A stretch of DNA of 52,076 nucleotides from CAZKXU01 sp964556665. GTDB taxonomy: Bacteria > Bdellovibrionota_C > UBA2361 > CAZKXU01. This document shows, in pieces, positions 41,260 through 49,429 of the stretch. The notes under the pieces were generated by a model that saw only the letters and a program-made list of their open reading frames with translations, was not told the DNA's origin and did not search any database. The stretch spans positions 1-52,076 of the forward strand of contig CAZKXU010000011.1 in the NCBI GenBank assembly GCA_964556665.1, in the 5' to 3' direction. Position 1 is the first letter of the stretch; each line of letters starts with the position of its first letter. The position numbers were made by a program, and so were the translations under genes.

Positions 41260-42531
41260 CTATCTGCCTTCGGTAAAGTAAGAAGGTTGAGGCTCCCATG
41301 GTTTATCAGTGAGGATAAACCTGTCTAAAGCAACTGTACGAACGACCCCTCGAAATCCGCTAATAGATGCACGCACATCTTCCAAGGCTGCGTCGAAATC
41401 TTTCCCTATAGATACAAATTGCAATCGGACTCCAATCTCTGGATAAGAAATATATTCTACAAATGCTGTACCATCCGGCAATTCTGCAGCTAACCCTGCC
41501 GCTGGATAGGATAATTCGGCTCCGTCTGTATTCGTATAAATGACTGAGGAGGGTAGAGGTGGGAGTGGTTTAAATAAGGTCCCTTGAGGCAGATGTTCCG
41601 TAAGGAATCGGACCTCCGTATCTATACAATCACTTAAACTAATCCGTTCATATGATTGAGTACTATTATCCCAATACGTATATAGATTACTAGAACCGAT
41701 ATAATTAGTGTTTTGACCCTGATGCCACGCGACAGCCCCGAAGCATGTAACTTCAGGTTGATCTAATCTTTCATAATAAAAATTATAAGGAAAATCCGGA
41801 GTACATGGATTTAAACTGACCTCTGTGTTCGAAGGAAATGTAGGCTTTAGGGTCCAGCCATCAAATTGCGTAATCCCTGTTGTAGAGCTGCTCTCCCCTA
41901 CTTTAAATGTGGCTATAAGCTCATCACTGATTTGTCTAAGATCTGTAGTAGCATCAGATCCTTCTGCACACCACGCCTGAACAAAGACAGGGAGAGTCGA
42001 TTGGTCCTTCGTAGGTATAGCAAGAAAAGTGCCCTCAAAATTAGCTTTATCAGGGGTTATTTTAATCACAAACACCCCTGCGGAACTCTCGCGTATTGGC
42101 CAATGAAACCCAGGTGTAGCCGAGAACGTAAGCATCTCTCCACCAAGCCTTGAATCACAAGGTGTAGTTTCTGCTTCGGCACCCCACTGCAGCCTAAGTC
42201 TTGAAAATAGATCAAATACAGATCCGCTCAAGGATCTATCCTGATCTATATTCGTCATAGTTTCCCTTGTCACAATTCGAAGATGTACATTTCGATCGTT
42301 AACAAAAGTTCCAGGATCTTCAGAGGCGAACAGGAGATGAAATCCACGAGGGGGCTCAAAACTAAGCGAAGTACCTCCAGAGGCAAGAGTTATAGAGTGA
42401 TTCGTCAGAACTTTAGGAGGAGTAGAAAGCTCTGTTAATGGTGTAGGTTGCGCTTCCTGGGCTGAGGCTAGGGCTGGACTAACAAGACTAGCCATGGACA
42501 AACTGCGAATCCAAGGGTATTGAGACAACAT
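41260..42531 (-). CDS. Secreted protein of unknown function
   Basis: 423 residues. A short, weakly hydrophobic N-terminus ends in SPALASAQEAQPTP, a plausible signal peptide. The mature chain alternates beta-type segments and contains six cysteines in pairs that could form disulfides (for example RQ-CDS, WCAEG, NPCTPDF, TCFGAV). Repeated aromatic motifs such as YEYISYPEIGVRLQFV suggest a beta-sandwich. No family is recognised. It is a single gene, with a ~180-base gap to the M48 gene. Confidence 0.6.
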   Translation of the reverse strand: MLSQYPWIRSLSMASLVSPALASAQEAQPTPLTELSTPPKVLTNHSITLASGGTSLSFEPPRGFHLLFASEDPGTFVNDRNVHLRIVTRETMTNIDQDRSLSGSVFDLFSRLRLQWGAEAETTPCDSRLGGEMLTFSATPGFHWPIRESSAGVFVIKITPDKANFEGTFLAIPTKDQSTLPVFVQAWCAEGSDATTDLRQISDELIATFKVGESSSTTGITQFDGWTLKPTFPSNTEVSLNPCTPDFPYNFYYERLDQPEVTCFGAVAWHQGQNTNYIGSSNLYTYWDNSTQSYERISLSDCIDTEVRFLTEHLPQGTLFKPLPPLPSSVIYTNTDGAELSYPAAGLAAELPDGTAFVEYISYPEIGVRLQFVSIGKDFDAALEDVRASISGFRGVVRTVALDRFILTDKPWEPQPSYFTEGR

Positions 42532-42679
42532 GGAGTTTAAATATCATGGAATATACAAACTATCAACACCTCACTTCATACTATAATCTCAAAGCAGTAA
42601 GTCGGCACCTTTTTTAGGGAGATTAATTCAAACTACATGTGGCCGGGTGAGACAGCAACCTCAATATTCTCTATCGGCG

Positions 42680-42714
42680 CAGCCGGCCTGAGATGGGAGG
42701 TCTCAGGCCGGCTG
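42680..42714. terminator. Strong hairpin after the membrane-protein gene
   Basis: CAGCCGGCCTGAGA and TCTCAGGCCGGCTG form a perfect 14-pair, G+C-rich stem with a 7-base loop (TGGGAGG), 12 bases after the stop of the minus-strand gene. No T-run follows on that strand, so it may stabilise the transcript end rather than terminate by itself. Confidence 0.5.
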
Positions 42715-42725
42715 GATTCGCCCCT

Positions 42726-43235
42726 TCAAAGCAGCTGGCACCTGATTCTCGGTTTACGTCGCGCTTCGAGATACCCACTGATACCCCGCGCCAGGGCTAG
42801 AGTGAGAAGAATTCCTGCGCCGACCGGCAGCATGAACACTCCCTGCAGTAGTCCAAAGAAGATGAAGAGGAGGAATCCCAGTTGGTGGACCCAATCGACT
42901 GGGATTACTCTGGAGAAGCCTAGGCAGGCTACTCCTATACACACGATGAGGTTTACCATTTGACAAGTAGCTCGAATCATCAGCCCTCCTTCCTCCCATC
43001 CTGTCACATACCAAGTACGTTCCAGATTCGCGTTCAATGCCCTAGCGAAGTACCGAGCGCTGACCGCAGCCATCACTCCCAACCCGAGCATCAGCCAGGG
43101 CTGCAACATCAGCGCATCAAAAACGTGAAAGCCGTTTTTGAACTGCACTAACAGCTGAAATGGGGCCGCGACGACCGCCATCACAAGTGCCCAGCGGAGC
43201 TGACGCGATACAAACGACTTGACCTCAGCCTTCAT
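42726..43235 (-). CDS. Four-helix membrane protein, G+C-rich
   Basis: 169 residues from ATG 43235 (MKAEVKSFVSRQLRW), with four transmembrane helices: LVMAVVAAPFQLLVQF, QPWLMLGLGVMAAVSARYF, MVNLIVCIGVACLGF and LLFIFFGLLQGVFMLPVGAGILLTL. Family not recognised. The region is visibly richer in G+C than the genes before it, which suggests transfer and marks the left side of the accessory segment. The frame is open 28 codons further upstream, but that part lacks a good start context. A strong hairpin lies just after the stop. Confidence 0.55.
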   Translation of the reverse strand: MKAEVKSFVSRQLRWALVMAVVAAPFQLLVQFKNGFHVFDALMLQPWLMLGLGVMAAVSARYFARALNANLERTWYVTGWEEGGLMIRATCQMVNLIVCIGVACLGFSRVIPVDWVHQLGFLLFIFFGLLQGVFMLPVGAGILLTLALARGISGYLEARRKPRIRCQLL

Positions 43236-43328
43236 GAGAGTGACTCCGAAAGTGATGTCATCTTGACATCGGCCGAGTAGATCAAATCTCAGGTGTTCCA
43301 AAAGAACCTTTTGTCTCACCGTGAGCCG

Positions 43329-43347
43329 AGCATGAGTGACTCATGCT
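43329..43347. repeat. Near-perfect palindrome upstream of the membrane-protein gene
   Basis: AGCATGAGT and ACTCATGCT are perfect 9-base arms around a single G. About 95 bases before the minus-strand start at 43235, so it could be an operator, but it could equally be a mobile-element end. Confidence 0.35.
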
Positions 43348-43548
43348 ACACCCACGGCGCAAGACTTCTACCCCATTTAACATTGGTGGTAATTGTATTA
43401 TAAATATGGTGTTGTTCAAATCAGCTTTGAATTATGATAGCTGCTAAAGCTCACCTGTATGCTGAAATTGTAAACGCCATTAAGTATGGCTTCTAAAGTA
43501 GTATTAATCTAAAATAAATTCTCATAATTTCAAATAGTTAAAAAGTAG

Positions 43549-43779
43549 CCCGGCTCCAAAGTAAAGAAGAGTTTCTTTCGTAGCTTGAAAGTTGAGCGCT
43601 TTAAGTGCTACATAATCAAGACTAGGATTAGAGCTGAAAATTTAATCTTCGATTATATCGAAGACTTTTATAATATCAGAGGGTTTCATTCTTTCTTGCT
43701 TTATAATAGCCCACTTCAATGGGAGTTAGCTGTAAAATTAAAACCTGAGATCCTGGATATTAGACAAAAGTTTCTTTAG
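43549..43779 (+). pseudogene. IS3-family transposase remnant
   Basis: In frame from 43549 the translation contains SFFRSLKVERFKCY, then IFDYIEDFYNIRGFHSFLLYNSPLQWE, the characteristic end of the IS3 OrfB integrase domain (usually ESFF..LK.E...FDYIE.FYN..R.HS.LGY.SP..FE). A stop lies just upstream (43546-43548), and the rest of the transposase is missing. Only this C-terminal ~75-residue piece survives. It sits immediately before the G+C-rich immunity-type gene. Confidence 0.75.
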
Positions 43780-43813
43780 TTAGGTGTTCACTTTTTGGGG
43801 AGCAGATCAGATC

Positions 43814-44740
43814 ATGAGCTCAGTCGACTTAGAGCGAATCAAGGGAGAGTTCGCACAGGCCAACCGCGAGTACTCGGAGCGACGAGAGGCGGCGCTCGCG
43901 TTCTCATTCACGGTGTTCTATGACGGGAGAGTCCTCGACAACACCGAAGGCATTCGCCATTTCTACGAGACCGCACTGCCGCTGATCCGCGACCGGATCA
44001 CTTGTTTCGACGTGGACGGCCGAATGAGGTACAAGCGGATCGTCCCACGCGCCTTCAAGGAGCTCGACCGGTGGCTCGAGGTAGCCGACCCCAAGCGGGA
44101 CAACTATGGCCTCATCTTCGAGAGCGGAGTCCAGATCGGCGATCGCTCCGACGGAGCGCTGCACTTCTACCATTCGGGGACCCTTTACCCAGGATTCCTG
44201 CGCCTCATCTTGACGGTCGAGCATGCGAGCAAGGCTCCCGAAGCGATGGTCGGGCTCGCTGTGAAGCTCACGGAGAAGCTCAAGGTACTCGCTGGCTACG
44301 GCGGCTACTGCCTCGCGACCTACGCCTACAGCGGCTGGGACAAGGGAGAGCCACTGTACGTGTTGAGCCGAAGATTCAGGGGCGTCGACTTTATCGATCC
44401 ATATGAGTTCCGAGAGTATCACCAGTTCGGAATCGCGACGGAAAACTGGCTCACGTGGGTAGGTGAACGCTGGCTGGAGAAACTCGGGGGGCGAGCGGGA
44501 ATCGCGGCTCGGGTCGAGCCGCCTCTCGTGCTGCACGAGCTACCGCATGGCGTGCTGCTGCAAGCCGGACCGGAACCGCTGTGGGGAGACGTCAATCGCA
44601 ACGAATCGCTCGACGCGTATCAGGCTGCCGGAAAGCTGCTGAAAGCGGCGCGCTTCCCCGTCGAGACTCTGAAAAAGTATGGACCGATCGGGGGATCGGA
44701 GAATACTCGCGAGTGGCTCCAGCGCTTCGAGGAGGGCTGA
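43814..44740 (+). CDS. DUF3396 / TsiV-like type VI immunity family protein
   Basis: 308 residues from ATG 43814. The C-terminal half has YGGYCLATYAYSGWDKGEPLYVLSRRFRGVDFIDPYEF and then FGIATENWLTWVGERWLEKLGG, matching the DUF3396 pattern (G-I-x-x-x-N-W-L-T-x-L/V-G-x-x-x-x-x-x-L-G-G) found in type VI secretion immunity proteins. The gene is far richer in G+C than its surroundings, with many GCG/CTC codons, a sign of recent transfer. No toxin or T6SS gene is seen in the window. It lies between an IS3 remnant and a pair of direct repeats. It may protect the host against an effector from another strain; the role is inferred. Confidence 0.72.
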   Translation: MSSVDLERIKGEFAQANREYSERREAALAFSFTVFYDGRVLDNTEGIRHFYETALPLIRDRITCFDVDGRMRYKRIVPRAFKELDRWLEVADPKRDNYGLIFESGVQIGDRSDGALHFYHSGTLYPGFLRLILTVEHASKAPEAMVGLAVKLTEKLKVLAGYGGYCLATYAYSGWDKGEPLYVLSRRFRGVDFIDPYEFREYHQFGIATENWLTWVGERWLEKLGGRAGIAARVEPPLVLHELPHGVLLQAGPEPLWGDVNRNESLDAYQAAGKLLKAARFPVETLKKYGPIGGSENTREWLQRFEEG

Positions 44741-45077
44741 AGTTCTAAAATCTGGAGCCACCCTGTCATGAGGCAAGTCAAGAGAAAAAAAGTTACCTAT
44801 AGCGATAGCACAGTATCGCGATTTTCTTGACGTAGAACCAAGCACCAGCTTTAGCTTAAGCTGGGTACATTTGAGCCCCAAAATCCGGAGCCACCCTAGA
44901 ATGTCACTTACCTTTCTCCTTAAAAAAGAATAATGGATGTTATTCTAAGCTGCCTCTAACAGTACTATTTTTAACAGCGCCGACTCACCAGCATCCTAAA
45001 AACAGGACGCAGCGCTCATTCTGAGTATACTGCTTAAGTAAGCAACTTTTGCGCCTTTTCCTCGAACTAGTCTATAT
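44741..45077. repeat. Gap with two near-identical 18-base direct repeats and a palindrome
   Basis: AAAATCTGGAGCCACCCT (44747-44764) recurs at 44880-44897 with one base change, 133 bases apart. Between them lies the 20-base palindrome CCAGCTT...AAGCTGG (44845-44864). The repeats resemble ends or duplications of a vanished insertion element. No gene is seen, but the region sits between the foreign immunity gene and an IS91-type transposase. Confidence 0.5.
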
Positions 45078-45089
45078 ATGGCTAGTTCG
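45063..45089. repeat. Inverted repeat spanning the IS91-type start codon
   Basis: CGAACTAG (45063-45070) and CTAGTTCG (45082-45089) are perfect 8-base arms, 11 bases apart, with the ATG at 45078 in the spacer. It may be an operator or an element end. Confidence 0.4.
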
Positions 45090-46175
45090 TCTTGGGAAGA
45101 GCAGCGGCAGGCTGCGCGCCCTTATTATAAGCACCGTAGTCCAGCCGAGACCGGGCTTTACCGCATAGTCTACCATAATCGAGACGAGCTACCGCGTGTC
45201 TGGGAAGACCGCTTTCAGCCGGATTACGGTGTGCTGCGGGACGAGGTTTTAGAAACCCTTGATGCCTACCTCGATTGCGGCATTTTTGCGCATGGCTTTG
45301 CAACGGCTGTCTGCGAAAACGAGCAGTGTAAGCTCACCACCCTGAATAAGGGTGTGCCAGCTGCAGCTTTTGCCATTCAAACGGCTGGAGATTCCTTGAA
45401 TTTTAATCCGCACCTCCATTCCTTCGTCGCCGATGGGGTCTTTGATAAGGACAACACCTTCCACAAACTCGGCTTCATGGACTGTGAAAAACTCACCTTA
45501 CTCTTTGCTCATAAAGTTCTAGCCGCGATGCTCGAAAAGGGGCTCATCCCGCAAGCCGTTGTTGATTCTATCCTTACGCAAAAACATACCGGGTTCTCGG
45601 TCTGGGCCGGTGACACCATTAACCCCAAAGACCAAGATGCAAGATTATTTATCGCGCGTTATATCGATAGAGGCCCCGTTGCCAACTCCAAAATCTCCAT
45701 CGACGGTGACACCGTCACCTATCTCACCAAAGATGGTTTAACGCATGAGTTTGACCCGCTTGAATTCTTAGCTCGTATAACTCCACATGTAGCGCGCAAG
45801 TGGGAGCAGACCGTCAGGTACTATGGCTACTACTCCTCAAAGTCCCGTGGGCTGCGTAAAAAAACCGCCCTAGATACTAATCCACCGCTGACTATCAGCA
45901 CTGAACCGCCGCCCCCTAAGAAAACTGTCTCTCGCAAATGGGCTGAACTAATTAAGAAAGTTTATGAAATAGATCCTCTCGTTTGTCCTAAGTGCGGAGA
46001 GTTCTTGAAAATTAAAAAGCTATGGGGTCCCGATGATCAAGCCGATATTAGACAAATCCTCACCAAGCTAGGAATCCCTCCCTTCAAAACCCCGCCTCCT
46101 ATTACCTCTCCGCCAACTGGCGTTCAAGTCGAGATCTTACTCGATCACTTAGAGACTTCTGACAATGATTTTTAG
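45078..46175 (+). CDS. IS91-family Y2 transposase with in-frame internal deletion
   Basis: 365 residues. It keeps the HUH motif in SLNFNPHLHSFVADGVF, the catalytic-Tyr region KWEQTVRYYGYYSSKSRG, and the C-terminal zinc-type VCPKCGEFL. Compared with the second copy at 49430-49952, about 77 residues between CENEQC and KGVP are missing without a frame change. That part holds the Cys-rich SCKKRICPSCAAKRA segment and the start of the catalytic domain. The protein is therefore probably inactive. The copies are in opposite orientations and bracket ~4 kb of accessory genes. Confidence 0.82.
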   Translation: MASSSWEEQRQAARPYYKHRSPAETGLYRIVYHNRDELPRVWEDRFQPDYGVLRDEVLETLDAYLDCGIFAHGFATAVCENEQCKLTTLNKGVPAAAFAIQTAGDSLNFNPHLHSFVADGVFDKDNTFHKLGFMDCEKLTLLFAHKVLAAMLEKGLIPQAVVDSILTQKHTGFSVWAGDTINPKDQDARLFIARYIDRGPVANSKISIDGDTVTYLTKDGLTHEFDPLEFLARITPHVARKWEQTVRYYGYYSSKSRGLRKKTALDTNPPLTISTEPPPPKKTVSRKWAELIKKVYEIDPLVCPKCGEFLKIKKLWGPDDQADIRQILTKLGIPPFKTPPPITSPPTGVQVEILLDHLETSDNDF

Positions 46176-46419
46176 CACCCTCACTTCGCGGCGTTACGTA
46201 CCAAGCTATTCGCTATGCCTCCATTTATAGCCTCCTACTAGGGCATAGCCCCAAAATCAGCAGTTCCGACTGAGCGCTTATGCTCAAATCTCAACTTAGA
46301 TGCTATATCTATGAAACGTTCCCGCTCCTCTATCCCTCCAACTCGCTTATAGTCGCTCCATTGCCTACATCTCTTACATACAGAATGTTTTAGTGGGTAG
46401 AACATGAAAGATTCCTAGC

Positions 46420-46756
46420 TATTCTAAATTTACAGCTGACATGGCGGTACAGAATGTCATAGGTGATAGCTTTCGTGGCGCTACCTGGGTATCACTGCAT
46501 AATGGCGGTGGCGTAGGCTGGGGTGAGGTCATAAATGGAGGCTTTGGATTAGTATTGGATGGCAGTACTGCGGCCTCAAGAAAACTTAAGTCTATGTTAT
46601 TTTGGGATGTTAATAACGGGATTGCTAGGCGGTAGCTGGGCGCGCAATCCCGGCGCAATGACTGCAATCGAGCGGGCCATGCAATCTGAGTCACGCTTAA
46701 AAATTACAATGCCTAACCTGGCAGATAGGGAACTAGTAAGTCAGTTGTTTAAATAA
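46420..46756 (+). pseudogene. Urocanate hydratase C-terminal remnant, frameshifted
   Basis: The frame YSKFTADMAVQNVIGD continues with RGATWVSLHNGGGVGWGEV and INGGFGLVLDGS, then WDVNNGIARR, and reaches a stop at 46633. The next frame continues the same protein: SWARNPGAMTAIERAM and the end KITMPNLADRELVSQLFK. Together they match the last ~110 residues of the long (eukaryote-like) urocanase, broken by one frameshift near 46630. The start of the enzyme and the other histidine-utilisation genes are absent. Its 3' end overlaps the convergent GNAT gene by 8 bases. Confidence 0.8.
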
Positions 46757-47306
46757 CATCTTTAGCTAGCGTGATCATAGGATAGCTAGATCCCTCAATC
46801 ACTCGACTATGTTCTCCAACTTTAACAAATCCATTTTTTTCATACATATGAGCAGCCTTATCAAGTCTTGCTGAAGTCACAAGCCAGATCTTATCACATC
46901 TTTTTTTACGAGCATCAGAAAGAACCTCCGCAAGTAACCTTGCACCTATGCCTCTACTTTGGAATTCATTTAAAACATAAATTTTATGAAGTTTAAGTGG
47001 CTTCTTGGCCTGTAGAGAAGCTTCTGTAGAGTCCTCCAAAACAGAACGAGCATAACCAACTAACGAGCCTCTAACAAAAGCTAACCAAAAGTTACTATTA
47101 ACATCATTTATCTCTTGAATTAAGACATGCTCATTAAATTTCTCCCTAACTCTCCTATCTAAATGTTCAGCAGTAAGAATACCGGAAAAAGCCTGGCGAA
47201 AACTTGTCGCGCTTACTTCAGCGAGCTCTCTTAAATCATTAATTGTTGCGCTTCGAATAGTGATATCTTTGATTTTCGTATCTCTAGGGGGTTGATAACT
47301 AACCAT
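46749..47306 (-). CDS. GNAT-family N-acetyltransferase
   Basis: 185 residues. The start ITIRSATINDLRELAEV is the usual GNAT strand and helix. The acetyl-CoA site is LHKIYVLNEFQSRGIGARLLAEVL, with the R-G-x-G pattern, followed by IWLVTSARLDKAAHMYEKNGFVKVG, the standard motif B ending. It acetylates an amine on an unknown small molecule or protein. It lies within the accessory segment, and its 3' end overlaps a urocanase remnant. Confidence 0.87.
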   Translation of the reverse strand: MVSYQPPRDTKIKDITIRSATINDLRELAEVSATSFRQAFSGILTAEHLDRRVREKFNEHVLIQEINDVNSNFWLAFVRGSLVGYARSVLEDSTEASLQAKKPLKLHKIYVLNEFQSRGIGARLLAEVLSDARKKRCDKIWLVTSARLDKAAHMYEKNGFVKVGEHSRVIEGSSYPMITLAKDVI

Positions 47307-47437
47307 ATCATCGCCTCAATAAGTTTCATATTAGCATCTTTAATACCTCACTAACAGCAACTAGCAAACTCAATTTAATATATTCCGAAATATAACTGAA
47401 GAATATTTTCGAAGAATATTTGAATATTTTCTTTGAA

Positions 47438-47461
47438 TATTTTCTCAGAGACGGCGATAAA
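47438..47461. repeat. Second copy of the CTCAG-ACG-CGATAAA motif
   Basis: Partner of the motif at 13547-13570 (19 of 22 bases). Preceded by iterated GAATATTT units. It lies about 40 bases after the end of the Phd-type gene on the minus strand. Confidence 0.4.
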
Positions 47462-47502
47462 CGCAGCATCAAATTTAATCCCTAATATATGATTCCTAAA
47501 TA

Positions 47503-47724
47503 TTAAGTTTCGCTCCACTCGACCTTGCCCAAGTACCCAGCTGCGTGTGCTTCATGTTGAAAATTTACCAAGTCTTGAAACATCTTTGCATTTACTAACA
47601 CCATGAACTTATTGCCTTTTTGAGTAATCAGAATTGCCTCATAATTAGCAAGCACACGCTTGGCAATAGATTTGAATCCTCTAATAAGCTTCGTGCTAGT
47701 TATAATTTGCTCAGTAGTAAACAT
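47503..47724 (-). CDS. Phd/YefM-family antitoxin, orphan
   Basis: 73 residues from ATG 47724 (MFTTEQIITSTKLIRGF), preceded by AGGAG. The Phd pattern is clear: ITSTKLIRGFKSIAKRVLANYEAILITQKGNKFMVLVNAKMFQDLV, a DNA-binding N-terminal domain with its typical helix, strand and strand. The acidic toxin-binding tail is short. No toxin gene of the Doc, YoeB or RelE type follows: the next minus-strand gene downstream is the GNAT acetyltransferase, 196 bases away. It may be a remnant of a lost pair, or act against a toxin encoded elsewhere. Confidence 0.8.
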   Translation of the reverse strand: MFTTEQIITSTKLIRGFKSIAKRVLANYEAILITQKGNKFMVLVNAKMFQDLVNFQHEAHAAGYLGKVEWSET

Positions 47725-47865
47725 AATAATTCTCCTATAGACATGATTAATACACACACTCTAATTAGATATTCGATAAATTTTATTAAAAGTTTCCTGT
47801 AAATTTATTTTATATCTAATTATTTTTATTTATATTAATATTTGTATTTAAATATGCTCTTATTC

Positions 47866-48008
47866 TCTCGCCCACTCACACGGTCACTGAGGAAATAAGG
47901 GGGGGAAATAAGGGGGGGTAAGTGGGAGCCGGAGACTGGAGCTTTCCGAAGAATGCTCTGCCTACTAGATTCTCAATATAAGCTTTATTTTTTATTGAGG
48001 TGGCTCCC
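47866..48008 (+). other. IS110 left end, possible bridge-RNA region
   Basis: The segment before the IS110 transposase has a tandem repeat of GGAAATAAGGGGG (starts 47891 and 47904). GGGAGCC (47924-47930) lies 71 bases from its complement GGCTCCC (48002-48008) immediately before the ATG, which could fold the leader into a long-range stem. IS110 elements express a structured guide (bridge) RNA from this non-coding end; its presence here is inferred from element type and position. Confidence 0.5.
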
Positions 48009-49067
48009 ATGCGACACTATATAGGAATCGATTTATCAAAGGAAGTAAGCGCAATTAGCGTAAAGAAAGAAGATGGAACAACGCTGATTGATGGCATGTT
48101 AATTCGTACAGAAGCTGACACGATTAAAGCCTTCATTGAGGGCATTCCAAGACCGCGTGAAGTGACGTTTGAAGAAAACGTACAAGCTGCCTGGATCCAT
48201 TCAATACTGGAGCCTATCTGTGATCATGTCCTGGTCTGTAACCCGCTTAAGAATAGGCAACTATCCGGAGAAAAAAAGTCAGATAAAAAGGATGCTCATA
48301 ATTTATGCGAGCGCTTACGTGCCGGGCTACTCGTTCCAGTTTGGCATGGTGGAGAGAATATCCAAAAGTTAAGAGAACTCGCCAAGGCTTATATCACTCT
48401 AACCAAAGACTCCACCCGTTATATATTACGAGTCGATTCAATTTTCCGTTCGCGTGGGCTTAAACGCAGCTCCGAGCTCCTACATCCTGAAACTAGAGAT
48501 GCAAAGCTGCTTGAATTACCGTTAAAAGAGCAACAAGGCAGAGCCAGACTATACTTAGAAACTCTTGATTTAGTAACTAAAAATAGAGAACGAGCTGAGC
48601 AGGTTTTGATCGCAGCCGCTAAGAAAAGCAAAATGTATAAACCTCTTACTTCTATTCCGAAAATCGGTCCTATCTCTGCCGCCCTATTCATCGCCATGGT
48701 CGGCTCGCCACAGCGCTTTCGCACAAAGCGTCAGTTCTGGTCTTACATCGGCTTAAGCGTTTCAACTTTTGAAACTGCTCAATATGAGGCTAAGAATGGT
48801 AGAATAAAACTAAAACCAAGAAATCTTCAAACCAGGGGCTTAGTCAAACAATACAATAGAGTACTAAAGTACATTATAAAATCAGCTGCTACTAAACTCG
48901 CTCATGCAGAATGGAATGCTCAGTTCATTAAGTTAGTACAGTCAGGCATTAGTTCTAACAATGCTAAGTTAACTTTAACTCGCAAACTCGCAGCAATTAT
49001 GTTGCACTTAGCTAAAACAGGAGAATCTTATAATGAGGTTTTAGTATTGAATACTAATAAGCACTAG
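48009..49067 (+). CDS. IS110-family transposase
   Basis: 352 residues from ATG 48009 (MRHYIGIDLSKE). The N-terminal RuvC-like DEDD domain shows IGIDLSKE (Asp8), VTFEENVQAAWIH (Glu) and KKSDKKDAHNL (paired Asp). The C-terminal Transposase_20 domain has SIPKIGPISAALFIAMVGSPQRFRTKRQFWSYIGLS. The frame is complete, so it may be an active element that recombines with the help of a bridge RNA. A GTG at 48000 is an alternative start. The right boundary was not found. Confidence 0.9.
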   Translation: MRHYIGIDLSKEVSAISVKKEDGTTLIDGMLIRTEADTIKAFIEGIPRPREVTFEENVQAAWIHSILEPICDHVLVCNPLKNRQLSGEKKSDKKDAHNLCERLRAGLLVPVWHGGENIQKLRELAKAYITLTKDSTRYILRVDSIFRSRGLKRSSELLHPETRDAKLLELPLKEQQGRARLYLETLDLVTKNRERAEQVLIAAAKKSKMYKPLTSIPKIGPISAALFIAMVGSPQRFRTKRQFWSYIGLSVSTFETAQYEAKNGRIKLKPRNLQTRGLVKQYNRVLKYIIKSAATKLAHAEWNAQFIKLVQSGISSNNAKLTLTRKLAAIMLHLAKTGESYNEVLVLNTNKH

Positions 49068-49429
49068 CTCTACTCATTTACTTACGCTGGCAGAGAAACC
49101 TATGTCTAACATATACAGAATTCGGGGAAAGTATCCAAGGAATTGGTTGCACATCTTTTCGGGGTACCGTAGATGATGCACACAAAAGTGTTTATGCTTC
49201 CCCGGATGTTTCTAATGGCAGTACTTAGGCTTTTAAGTCTCAGATAGTTGAATGAGCACCTTTATTGTGATGCTCCTTGTTAGTACTGATTTTGTGTTTT
49301 TTATGTCTTAGGTCATCTTATGCTAGGCGTTTACCCCGGTAGGGCACGTTTGAATACCTGCTTTCTGGCTCCTTGCCAAAGCCAGCGCTGTCCTTTTGTC
49401 TTGACAAACTGCTCCTATAGTTCCATTTC
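49068..49429. other. Gap after the IS110 transposase
   Basis: No gene is seen. The first part is presumably the IS110 right end. The last ~100 bases before 49430 show no similarity to the intact IS91-type copy, so the break in that copy is sharp. Confidence 0.4.

Noticed and set aside
43904..44536. 210-codon minus-strand frame inside the immunity gene
   Set aside because: High G+C produces long spurious frames; the plus-strand frame has the DUF3396 signature.
47891..47919. G-quadruplex in the GGGGGGG-AAATAA-GGGGGGG stretch
   Set aside because: Only two G-runs are present; a four-strand fold would require splitting the runs, and the simpler reading is a tandem repeat at an IS end.
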